Assembly: GCA_013115125.1 (NCBI GenBank) | Contig: JABANN010000004.1 | Span: 1-64,000 of the forward strand | Length of the DNA stretch: 64,000 bases | DNA from: Perkinsus olseni | Taxonomy: Eukaryota; Perkinsozoa; Perkinsida | Direction: 5' to 3' | Shown here: positions 42,254-53,500 of the stretch, in pieces | Numbering within the stretch: position 1 is the stretch's first letter | Layout of the letters: each line of letters starts with the position of its first letter | Made by a program: the position numbers and the translations under genes | Notes under the pieces: generated by a model | Seen by the model: the letters and a program-made list of their open reading frames with translations, nothing else | Databases searched by the model: none | What the model was told of the DNA's origin: nothing

Positions 42254-45200
42254 ATGTCCACAATAGAGAAGGACGAGCTCGCACAGTCAGTGCAGAATCG
42301 CGTCGATGCTGCCGCTACTGCGGACAAGGCGACTCCTGAGAACCATGAGGGTAGTAGAGAAGGTGATCGGGCGCGAAGGGGTGGAGAGTCCTCGGGCAGG
42401 TTTGAGTAAATCGGCGTTGAAGAAGCTGAAGAAGCAGGAGAAGGCGGGTAAGAAGAACAAGATGAGTAAAGAGGAGAAGGAAGCACTATTCCAGGGTACT
42501 TAGGGGCTGGCTCTGCTGCTGTACGGTTGAAGAGATCGGAGTGTCGCAATGAGTTGGTGATAATGTTTTAGGAAAGAATAAGGGCAAAAAAGAGACGAAG
42601 TCTGTGCCTCAGAAGAAGCAGCCTTACGTGAATAAGACTCCTGTCGGTGAGAAGAAGGACATGTCTGAGCCAATGGTAGTAGAGTTTGCGGGAGTTGCTC
42701 GGGGGTCAGTAGCTAGGGCTCGATCCTTTAGGCTGATTCTTACGACCCTGCGGCTGTGGAGTCTGCGTGGTATGACTGGTGGCGTAAGCAGGGATACTTC
42801 CATGCTGATGCTAAGAAGGCCATGAACACCGTGGACTCCCAGAAATTCGTCATGTGCTTGCCTCCTCCTAATGTCACTGGTAAGTGCCTTGCTGGGGCCT
42901 CTTGTGTAGAGTGAGCCTGAGTTAGGTACTCTTCATCTTGGCCACGCTCTTATGTGCTGCATCGAGGACAGCATGACTAGGTGGCATCGGATGATGGGTC
43001 ATCAGACATTGTGGATCCCTGGTAGGCGAAAGACGCACGGGTCCGATGCCTGGTGACAGCGTTTTGCTGTTAATAGGTACGGATCATGCTGGTATCGCCA
43101 CTCAGTCAGTTGTTGAGAATTTGCTTTTGCGTGATGAGGGTCTCTCGAGGCATGACCTGGGTCGCGAGAAGTGAGCCGTTACAGCCCTCGGCTGCCTCCA
43201 ACTGATGTTACGTCCACAGGTTCCTTGAGAAGGTGTGGTCGTGGAAGAACGAGAAGGGTAACACCATCTGCAAACAGATGGAGCGCCTAGCGAGTAATGG
43301 CGATGAATGCCTGTCCTCCGGTGGATAGGAGACCGTTCAGGTTCTCTCGACTGGGATCGTCAGTTCTTCACCATGGACGATAACCTTTCCACGGCTGTCA
43401 AGGAGGCCTTCGTACGCTGCAGTACTTTCGCCTTGGAGACCTCAACTTCCGCTATGGCAGGTTCGGTTCTATGACGAAGGAAAGATTTACCGTGACACTA
43501 GGCTGGTCAATTGGTGTCCCTATCTCCGTACAGCACTCAGTGATCTCGAGGTTGATCATATCGATATCGAGAAGAGGACTCTTCTTTCGGTGAGGCTGCT
43601 TGATCTCTCTAGTGCCGCTGTATTAGTTTTACTATCAGGTGCCTGGCCTTCCTGACGCCAAGGTAGAGGTCGGTGTTTTGGTCGAGTTCAAGTACCCCTT
43701 GAAGGAGGACCCTACCCAGTAGAACCACGAGCTGTGGTATGGTTGGGAATCGACTGATCTTCTGTAGGTTTGTTCACATCGCCACTACACGTTTGGAGAC
43801 TATGCTCGGTGATGTTGCTGTGGCTGTGAACCCTAAGGATGATCGTTTTACTCACCTTATCGGCAAGGAGCTCGTCCACCCCTTCGTTCCCGATAGGAAG
43901 ATGGTTGTCATTGCTGATGACTACGTCTCCATGGACTTCGGTACTGGTTGTGTGAAGATCACCCCAGCTCACGATCCTAACGATTTTGCTATTGGTCGTC
44001 GACATCATTTGCCGGAGATCAACATTCTCAATGATGACGGTAATACGGTCGTCCATTGCATTGGTGGCGTGGTAGGGGAAGAGCTCAGGCACTATGAACG
44101 ATAACTGCGGGGAGTTTGCCGGCCAACACCGATTCATCGCTCGGAGGACTGTCGAGGAACGCCTTAAGGAGCTGGGCCTCTTCGTCGGCAAGACCGACAA
44201 CGCCATGAAGGTGAAGCTCGCCATCATTATTGATATTTTCCTTGGAAGTTGCACGTTGTTGTAGGTGCCTCTGTGCTCCAAGTCGAAGGATATTGTGGAG
44301 CCCGTACTGAAGCCTCAGTGGTGGATGGACTGCAGCAAGGAGGCTGCCCGTGGTGTAGGGGGGGCTACTCCGAACTTACTTGGTTACTGCCCCCCGACAT
44401 CAGGTGCAAGCCGTGAAGGAGGGCAAGCTGAAGATTGAGCCCAGCTATTACGAGGGCACTTGGTTCAATTGGCTCGAGAACATCCGCGACTGGTGCGTGT
44501 CCCGTCAGCTGTGGTGGGGCCATCGCATTCCCGCCTACAAGGTGGTCAAGCCGTCCTACCCCGAGGAGCAGTGGTAAGCCTGTATGAGTTGAGCAGATCA
44601 GGTGGAGCAGTGCGCTTTCGTAGGTTCGTCGGCCGGGATGAGGCTGAGGCTTTGAAGCGGGCATCTGAGAAGCTCGGCCTGCCGGAGAGCGATCTTGTAT
44701 TGGCCCAGGATCCTGATGTTCTTGATACTTGGTAGGCGTAGAGCCGTGGTGGCCTGCGGTGAGTTTGCCTCGTCTAGGTTCTCAAGTGGACTTCTGCCCA
44801 TGTCTGCTCTCGGATGGCCCGACATGAACACTGATGACATGAAGGCGTTCTTCCCCAGCTCTGTCCTAGAGACTGGACATGATATCCTCTTCTTCTGGGT
44901 GGCACGTATGGTGATGATGTCCTTGGCCCTCACTGATGAGCTCCCCTTCCACACCATCTGCTTGCATGCTATGGTAAGCCCTCTATACGCTTGCTGCTCC
45001 TCCCACTGTACGCCCTGCAGGTCCGTGATGCTCATGGTCGTAAAATGTCGAAGTCCCTTGGTAACGTTATCGATCCCCTGGAGGTCATGTCCGGTATTGG
45101 CCTCCCAGAGCTTCAGGAGAAGCTCAAGCATGGTAAGGTCGGGTCGGTCTGATCTGTGCCCTCCTTCGATGCCTTTGTGATGCGTCTTGCTACGGTAGGT

Positions 45201-46779
45201 AACCTTCCTGAGAAGGAGATCAAGAAGGCCATGAAGGGCCAGGAGAAGGATTTCCCTGATGGAATTCCTGAGTGCGGCTCTGATGCTCTCAGGTATTGCT
45301 AGCTGATTCTGCTCCACCCAGCAATCACTGTTCTATAGGTTTGGTCTCCTCGCGTACACTGGCCAGGCCCGGAGTGTTAATCTTGACATCAACAGGGTGG
45401 TATCTTATCGTTACTTCTGCAACAAGTAGGCGGGGCCTTGGATACGGTTCGCGGTTCCTTCCTTGAATGCTAGCTTCTTGAAGTCTACTCTTCGAGGCTA
45501 TGCGTGTAGGCGTATCCATCTTCAGGTTGTGGAACGTGATGAAGTTCGCTTTACCTAACTTCGGTGAGAACTTCAAGTCTCGAGGCCTCCCTCTGGATGC
45601 CAAGCTCGAGTGGGAGGACAAGTGGATCCTCTCGAGGTGATATCCCCTCCCCCTACCGTCATCTCTATTCATGTCTCCCCTTAGACTCTCCGAGGCCGCG
45701 GGTGCTGCCAACAAGGGTATCAAGGACTTCAGCTTCAGCGACGCCACTACGGCCACCTACAACTTCTGGCTCTACGATTTCTGTGACTACTACCTGGAAC
45801 TGGTCAAGAAGCGCTTCCGTGCTCTTGAGGGTACCGATTCTGAGGAGCTCCGGGTCGCGAGGGAGGTAGGGATCTGCTGCAGTGCTTCTCTCTCAGAACA
45901 GGACAGTATGAGCTCGTGCTAGGTATTGTACATATGCCTTGACCGTGGTCTGAGGCTCCTCCATCCTCTGCTTCCCTTCGTCACTGAGGAGCTCTATCAG
46001 AGGATCCCTGATGGTATCACCAAGGCGGAGTCCATCGTCATTGCCGAGTGAGCTGTCACCTCTTTGCGGGACCGTGCTTCATGACATTCTTCTCAGCTAC
46101 CCCCAGCCTGTGATGTCCTGGAGGAACCTCGCCGCCGAGGAAGAGATGGAACTCCTTCAGTCCACCACCTCTTCCTTGAGGTACCAGAGGCGTCTCAGTG
46201 GGATTTGTGGGAGGTGTGGTATCTCAGGTCGCAGGCTACATCACTCGGGTTGCCCCCGAAGGCAAGGCCTCATGCGTACATCCGTGCTGCGGACCCCGAG
46301 GCCCGACGCGTGTTGCCTAAGATTGCCGATCACATTGCTACTATGGCCAAGCTCTCTTCCCTCAATGTCATTGATGATGCTAGTGAGGCTCCCGCAGGGT
46401 GAGCTTTGCGAAGTTCCCCGGCTCTCCGGTATTGCTGTGCCTTCAGGACTATTGCCAACGTCGTGTCCGAGCATGTGACCACCTTCATGGAAGTTGCCGG
46501 ACTCGTCGACCTCGCCGCTGAGCTTAAGAAGCTCGAGAAAAAGATGGGCGTTACCCAGCACAACTTGCAGACTTACGTGTCCAAGAGGGAGGTAGTAGCC
46601 TTATGATGGCTCGGTGGGACCCTAGAGGCAACTCTGATTAGATGCCTGACTACGAGGAGAAGGTGCCCCCGCAAGTTCGTCATGCCAATGCTGCTAAGGA
46701 GGAGTCCTATAGGGCCGAGCTAACTGAGCAGGAGAAGGTGATCGCTCAGATCAAGGCAGCCATGGAAGCCACCGCATAG
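42254..46779 (+). CDS. VARS: Valyl-tRNA synthetase
   Basis: ATG 42254, stop 46779, about 20 exons with introns of 40-65 nt. A Lys-rich leader ([20 protein letters not shown]) precedes the catalytic core: [20 protein letters not shown], then [15 protein letters not shown] (the HIGH motif) and [15 protein letters not shown]. The editing domain follows ([37 protein letters not shown]). Then [40 protein letters not shown], and [20 protein letters not shown] (the KMSKS motif). The anticodon-binding helical domain has [15 protein letters not shown], and the protein ends with the ValRS C-terminal coiled coil ([20 protein letters not shown]). The editing and synthetic sites both look intact. The enzyme charges tRNA-Val in the cytosol; no organelle leader is seen, but import of an alternative form cannot be excluded. 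Confidence 0.95.
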
Positions 46780-47239
46780 ATGAACTATTGCTAACGTTAC
46801 TGTAGAGTACTTGTCCCTCCATCATCATCATCATTCCTGTATGTTCTGTGGACGTAGCACGATGGTCGATGCTGCCTTGTTTCTATTGCGTCTGGAGGTG
46901 CGATCTGTTCTATAAGAGCAGCAGCTGCCTTCACACGCCTTCGCACGATATATTCCTTTCAATGGTGGTGTTCAGTGGTCAATCAGGGAGAGTTTTGAAC
47001 GCTTCTTGTCGTGCTGGCAGTCCCTATCAGTGCTTACCACTCCTCACCAACCACTTGATGGTTTCCCTCTTCTCCAATGACTCCTGTGTTCATGATGGAG
47101 CGGTATGGTAGTACGGGAGGCCTCCACTGATTTTCGTCCCGTTGGTCGTTGGAGGGTCGGCTTCTCTCCTCGTGCGCTGCGTCGAATGTCTTCCTCTTGT
47201 CGAGCATGCCAGCCCGAGGCTGATTCGTATCATTTTGCA
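46780..47239. other. Intergenic gap after ValRS
   Basis: About 460 bp without a convincing gene; frames here are under 90 codons and lack pattern. It holds the ValRS 3' UTR and the leader of the next gene. Confidence 0.4.
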
Positions 47240-48396
47240 ATGGCCCCCATAGACTACAGCCGCTGGGATAACATTGACTCCGAGTCCGAAGGCGAAGTTG
47301 TCGCCGATTCTACTCGGGTACCCTTTTCCACTTAGGAGGCCGTTCATGGACCAACCGTTGTAGATTCAGTCAAGAGCTCCTGCCAAGGAGGTAAAGCTCC
47401 AGCCTCCTCCCCCTCAATCTGCTGTGTCATCGGCTGAGGTTACGAAAACGGACGATGTAGCAGTAGATGGTTTCAAGCCGACGAACGCTGGCCTTGGAGG
47501 TGGAGGCGGGGAGGAGGCAAAGTAGCCTGTTGGGATGGTCAGTAGTCTGGTGCGGCTCTTCGACTTCGCAGGTCCTGCCGTCCCGCAGCAGAGCTCCTGT
47601 TCAATGCTGTAGTGAAGAAGAAGAAGAAAAAACGTAAGAAAAAGAGCAAGCTCATATGGTACCTCGAGTCTGCTGTGGAGGAAGCTCATAAGCTTGCATT
47701 GGCTCGCCACCCTCCACCAACGCCTCCTACACGATCAAGGTGAGGTTGCGATTGCCATTTACTACAAATGGTTCTTCCTGACAGCCTCGACTCTGACGAG
47801 CCGCCGTCCAGCAGCTCTGGATTGAACGAGCAACATTGCTTCTGTAGTGCGGGCAACGATCGTAATGAGCGGGACGGCGTGCGTAGCTCGACAGGGGGGC
47901 GTTCTCAGCGCACGCTGGTCAGAGGCTGGAGGACCTTCCTGAGATCCAACTGTTACCTCGCTCTCCCGAGAAGCAGGCGGTATTCGTCTGCGGGAGGGAG
48001 GCTTTGCAAAAGCGTAAAAAGCTCCAGAACAAGCTTCCGATGAGGAAGAGGGAAGAAGCCCCCAGAGCTGACAATCCAGCACCACCCGGGCAAAGAGCGG
48101 ATGGGGGAGAGTCTTCCAGAGCGGAGGACGGTCGGTCATCTGGTGAGAAAAAAGGGCTTCCGGGGACTGATGATGGCCAAGTCTCAAAAGCGCTTATGGA
48201 CGGCTCCCTATGCGCCGAGAAGGACGGCTCTCCAATAGCGGCCGAAGGCAGAACGGATGAGGAAAGAGTTCCTGAATTGGGAGAAGAGGGTTCTGTCCTC
48301 GCAGCGATGGAAGTGGGGACCAGGGAAGAAGTGGTCACCGAAAGGCCACCACCCATGGCTGCTGATCGTAGACTGACTTTCGAGGATATTAGGTAG
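47240..48396 (+). CDS. Unrecognised charged protein with a Cdc37-like N-terminal motif
   Basis: ATG 47240 begins MAPIDYSRWDNIDSESEGE. The 'DYS.WD.I..S..E' start resembles the N-terminus of Cdc37, though nothing else of that protein follows. Exons continue with Pro/Ala-rich linkers, a strongly basic run of Lys and Arg near 47610-47650, KLIWYLESAVEEAHKLALAR, SLDSDEPPSSSSGLNEQHCF, then RLEDLPEIQLLPRSPEKQAV with FVCGREALQKRKKLQNKLPM and a long Ser/Glu/Gly-rich tail closing on RLTFEDIR. It is mostly predicted disorder. The frame may run on into the TPR gene that starts 12 bp later; if so the two features are one long TPR protein. No family assigned. Confidence 0.45.
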
Positions 48397-48407
48397 AGGA
48401 TGGCCTC

Positions 48408-50429
48408 GTTTCTGGGCTGGTGGTTCATGCCTGGTATCAGAGACCGGGACTTCTCCCCATCTGGACTGGTGACGGAGGCGGAGCGTGTTGAGACGCAGTA
48501 TGAGAATGAAGAACGAGTAGGATGAAGATGTCCCTCAGGGATTAGATCCAGCATGGTTCAGTTGGAAGAACTGTACTTCACGTTGAAGTCGGAGAAGGGA
48601 CTTGAGAGCACCATCACTCTAGCTAGCTTCTTCAAGCTCTTTGATGTTTGGATTGGTCTCTATAGGTGAACCGTTTAACACTCTGGAGCGGCCGGATTTG
48701 TGATGGTACTAGTAGGTTGCGGAAGTGCCAAAAAGAGCTGGATGAAGTCCTTCCTGTGTGCCGGAGATTGGGTGACCCATTCAAGCTGAAGGCGGTTCAA
48801 GTGAGGCTTGATGCTTGCACTCTTACCTGAAGCAAGGCCGCTTCTAGGCAGCAGCATTCACAAAATGGAAGCAAGGACATCTCACCGAGGCATTGGCCCT
48901 ATTCAAGGAGATCGAAGAGATCGTTGGAAAGTCCCCGGCGCTGTGCGAAAACATCGGTCACACTTACAAGTCGGTGTCGCGGTGGTTGATGGCGACTCGT
49001 GACCCTGGCATCAGTTCTCTTGGGGCTTTGCATGAGGCTGAACGGTACTTCAAGGAGTCCCTGTCCCTCATAGAGCAACAGGTTATTGACGGTCGTGGGA
49101 CCGAGAGTGACAGGTAGTGCTATTTGCTAGGGATGATAAGGTATAACACAATTTCAGTAATCTTGGTGGCGTCTATCTTGGCCTTGGAATCGTTCTGGAG
49201 CGTCGAGGCCGAGTGAAGGAGGCCCTGCAGTCCTGCAAGAAGGCGCACAAGTTCTATTTAGTAAAGCCAGTTGGGAGTCTTGGCCGCGATGGACTTCGCT
49301 GTGATAGGATAAGTTCGAGGCGGTTGGGGGTTCATCTCTGGTGGCAAAGGCAGGCATGAGCGTCGCTAAGTGCTATATGAAGCTCAATAACCTGGCTAAG
49401 GCGCAGAAGTACGCAGAAGAGGCTGTGGAAATCTTCGAGGTAGCGTGGCTCAGCCAGGAACTGATACTGAGGGTGTTTGCGATTTGTAGCGCACATGTGG
49501 TGAGGACTCGCCTCTGGTGGCGAGCGCTTGCCACACTCTGGGAAAGATAATGTGGAGAAAAGGGAAGAGGGAGGGAGCCAGGGAGAACCTGGAGCGGGCG
49601 TAGGCTGATTCGACAGCGTAGTAGCGTGAGACCACCTCCGACCCTTGGCAGCTACTCTCTGGAGGCGGCCAAGGATGCTGTGGATATTCGGGTGCTCATG
49701 GAGGTCCACAATGAGCTCGTTGAAACTCATACTGAAGGTGAAGGTATTGCTCCACTGGTGAAGAGAGAGGCTAAGCAGGTATCGAGAAAGTTAACAGGCT
49801 GGCCTTTCGGAAGTACATACCTATTGTGGAAGTTGCTACTAAGAATATACAGGAAAACGTCGTGCAGGATGGCAATGCCGCAGTATACTACAAGTTGGCG
49901 GCAGAGTTGTGAGGCACTGCGACGGCGTCTACATCCAGCAATGCGGTCACAAGGTACCTTTGGGGTGGTATGTACGGCGAATGTGTTAAGATGGTGAAGA
50001 TGGCAATCCCTCTGTTCAAGGCAGAGAGAAGTATAAACTGCACATGCTTTGTGGACGTAGGGTCGGGCTTTCGAACATTGTCTTTTGATACTTATAGTAG
50101 GCGTGTGAACGGATGCTGGCCTATGCTGCTAACAATGTGAAGCTTGGAGTTCCTGTTGACCATTTCAACCTTCCCAATACAACGGAAGAGATCAGTCTAC
50201 CTGAGGATATGGCTGGCACGACGCAGACTTTTGAGGTGAGTTACTCGCCTAGTTCGTCTCGAGTAGAGAGGTGACGCAGATACCGGTGCGAAGCACTCCA
50301 CCCAGCGCTGGTGGTAACGATAGCTCCAGCGAAGAACGGCTGCCTGTCGAAGCAAGCTCGGCGGGTGAAGGCGAAGGACCGTCCAGTCGCGAAAGCGATG
50401 AGTTCTTCGACTGTGAGGAGGATACGTGA
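48408..50429 (+). CDS. TPR-repeat protein, kinesin-light-chain-like repeats
   Basis: ATG 48408 is the upstream-most candidate start (MASFLGWWFMPGIRDRDFSP); another is 48553 (MVQLEELYFTLKSEKGLEST). Exons then give RLRKCQKELDEVLPVCRRLG, AAAFTKWKQGHLTEALALFK with EIEEIVGKSPALCENIGHTY, AERYFKESLSLIEQQVIDG, NLGGVYLGLGIVLERRGRVK, MSVAKCYMKLNNLAKAQKYA with EEAVEIFE, and a GEDSPLV..ACHTLGKI segment. These are 34-42-residue TPR units of the long kinesin-light-chain spacing. The C-terminus is acidic, ending SRESDEFFDCEEDT at 50429. An acidic EEDT-like tail on a TPR protein recalls Hsp90-type C-termini, but the end is not EEVD. Partner unknown. It may be fused with the preceding feature. Confidence 0.55.
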
Positions 50430-50571
50430 ATTCACGTGATGTGTCTGAATCGTAATTGGATTTCATAGCACGCTCTGGTGGCCTCCTCTGTTGCGTTGCG
50501 CTGCTGAGAAGCCCATTGGGGGATCTGCGAGCTGTCATCGGGTCAGTAGGTTTGCCCTTCCCTTCCGTGGA

Positions 50572-53500
50572 ATGGCCAGTCCTCCGTCGGCTCCCCGTCA
50601 TGGGGGCAAATCGGTGGAGCAAATATATAAGAAGATGACCCAGATCGAGCACATTCTTGCCAGGTAGAAATGCTGCTCTGCCCGGGTTTCGGCACTGCTG
50701 CTGTGACAGGCCCGATACCTATGTGGGCAGTCTGGAGCATCAGACAGAACGAATGTGGGTGTGGGACGCTGAGACCGGCCACATAGTTCAGAAGCAGATC
50801 ACGGTAGTCGATAGGAGACAGGCCCTGGATGAGTAGCTGTTTCCAGTTCTGTCCTGGACTCTACAAGATCTTCGATGAGATCCTGGTCAATGCAGCTGAC
50901 AACCTCCAGCGAGATCCCAAGCATATGAATACTATTAAAGTGAGCGGGAGCCTGCTGGACTTGCACGGTGTTTACACTACTACCATCACCACCATACTCA
51001 GGTGGATATCGACGCTGAGAATGGCTTTATCAAGGTATATAATAATGGCAAGGGCCTGCCCATACAGGTCAGCTCACCCGAGTTCGATCCCGGGCGTAGG
51101 CTTTTTCCAACAGGTTCACAAGGAACACCATGTGTACGTACCGGAGTTGGTATTCGGTCATTTATTGACCAGCGACAACTATGACGATAATGAGAAGAAG
51201 GTGAGAAGTTTTCCTATTCTTGTGACCAACTTGCGTTGATGCAGGTCACCGGTGGCCGCAATGGATACGGTGCGAAGCTTACCAACATCTTCTCTAAGAA
51301 ATTCGTCATCACTACTGCTGATCATGTCCGCAAGAAGCTCTATAAACAGCAGTTCGAGAAGTCCATGCAGAAGAAGAAAGATCCGGTCATTACTGACCAT
51401 GACAAGGAGGATTTTACCTGCGTCCAGTTCTGGCCAGATCTCGAAAAGTATGGCCAGGACCCCTCTTCTCGTCGTTGGGACACTACCTTGTCAGGTTCGG
51501 TATGACTCATCTGGATGCCGATATAGTGAGCATATTAACCGCAGCTCTAATAGTCCGTGATCGGTGTGGCAGGTGTCACTGATGTCAAAACGTGTGATCG
51601 ATGTTGCCGGTACTTCAGCGTCGAAGAAATGCAAGGTTTATCTCAACGGTAGGGGCAGCCGTTCCGGAGCTGAGACGACATTGTTGGCTTTCAGGCAAGC
51701 GAGTGCCGATTTCTAGTTTCAAGGACTACGCTGAGCTCTACTTCACCGGAGAGTGGGTGGATGCACCCAAGATCTACGAGAAGGTAGTGCAAGAGGCCAT
51801 CGCCCACGCCCTGACGTTGTACAGGTGTCGGACCGTTGGGAGGTCCTTGTCACCTTGAGCGATCCTGCTGGAGGGGGAGGGCAGTTCCAGCAAGTGTCCT
51901 TTGCCAATTCGATCAATACTGTTAAGGGTGGGACTCATGTTAACCATGTTGCTGAACAAATTGTGAACGCTGTATTGAAGAAGGCTCAGACTAAGAATAA
52001 GGGTGGGTGGAGCTCCCGATGGCTCAGTTCCCGATGTTGTGACGTACTCACAGGTGGGATGGAGCTGAAGCCTTTCCAAGTGAAGAATCATATGTGGCTG
52101 TTTGTTAATGCACTTATCGAAAATCCGACCTTTGATTCGCAGACGAAGGAGACGCTCACGTTGAAGGTAGATGGGAAGGATCGCCCGAGGATGGCCCTGA
52201 TGTTGGTCGTAGATCGCTAAGTTTGGATCGAAGTGTGCCTTGAGTGAGGGCACTATGAAGAAGGTCCTGAATTCGGGGATAGTTGATCAAGTGAGTGGCG
52301 GTGGCTTGACTGGTGTAGAGCTCGGCTCCCAGGTCGTAAACTGGGCCAAATTCAAGCAGACTGCGACACTCCAGAGCAAAATGAAGGTAGAGGAGAGCGT
52401 CCTGCTACGACGCACTATCGATAGTGGCCTTCTCAGGGTGGTACTGGCGGCCACACGAGAATTCTGGGCATACCAAAATTGGAAGACGCCAATGATGCAG
52501 GTGAGTTTAATTTCGGGCACACAACCTGGGATTCTCCGCTGGCTCAGGTGGTCGACACTCGGATCGGTGTACTCTCATCCTCACAGAGGGAGATTCGGCC
52601 AAGGCCTTAGCAGTGGCTGGACTCGGAGTCATCGGTCGAGACAAGTAGGCCAGCGGTCGTGGGATCTGCCACTATAATCCTGGCTGCAGATACGGTGTGT
52701 TCCCACTAAGAGGTAAAGTGTTGAACGTGAGGGAGGCATCCTATAAGCAAACCGTTGATAATAAGGAGATACAGGCTATGCTCAAGATCATCGGGCTCGA
52801 GCCCAGAAAGGCGTAGGCTTGAGGAGACTGTCTTCACGGATGGATCCACTGCGATGCTTCAGTTACGACGGCGTTAAAGGCCTACGCTATGGCTCTATTA
52901 TGGTCATGACTGATCAAGATCTCGATGGGTCACATATCAAGGGTCTGCTCATCAACCTGGTGTAGGACGCCGTGTCGCCTCTCACCGTGACGCCGGGGGA
53001 GGGCGTCACGCTACATCACGACTGTTTGCGGCTGAGAGCGGAGTATCCTGTGTGACCTTCAGGCATCATTGGTGGCCTGGCCTCCTCCAGACTAGAGGCT
53101 TCATGAAGGAGTTTGTGACCCCTATTGTCAAGTGCGTCAAGGGCCGACGGGAGCTCAGTTTCTTTACCCTTACTGAGTACGAAGAATGGAAGAGGAACAA
53201 CAATGATGGCAAGGGTACTGTAGCCCTGCACCCGTCTAAGGGCACGTCACTGTGTACTGACAGGGTGGAAGATAAAATACTACAAAGGTCTCGGTACAAG
53301 CACCAGCAAGGAAGCGAAGGAGTACTTCTCGCAGATATCCAAGTAACTCCTCGGGGCTGGCGTCTGCCCTCCTGTCCAGTGATGCGTGTCAGGCATAGCC
53401 TTTCCTTCGACTACCGTGATGGCGATGATGGGGAGGCGATAGATATGGCGTTTAATAAGAAGAGAGCGGACGACAGGAAAGAGTGGATCAACGGGTACTA

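Noticed and set aside
44598-45317. 239-codon minus-strand frame
   Set aside because: It lies antisense to core valyl-tRNA synthetase exons, which have unmistakable motifs.
51081-51095. tRNA-like B-box sequence (AGTTCGATCCCGGGC)
   Set aside because: It lies inside a short TOP2 intron (about 51068-51114), with no acceptor stem, anticodon arm or A box around it.
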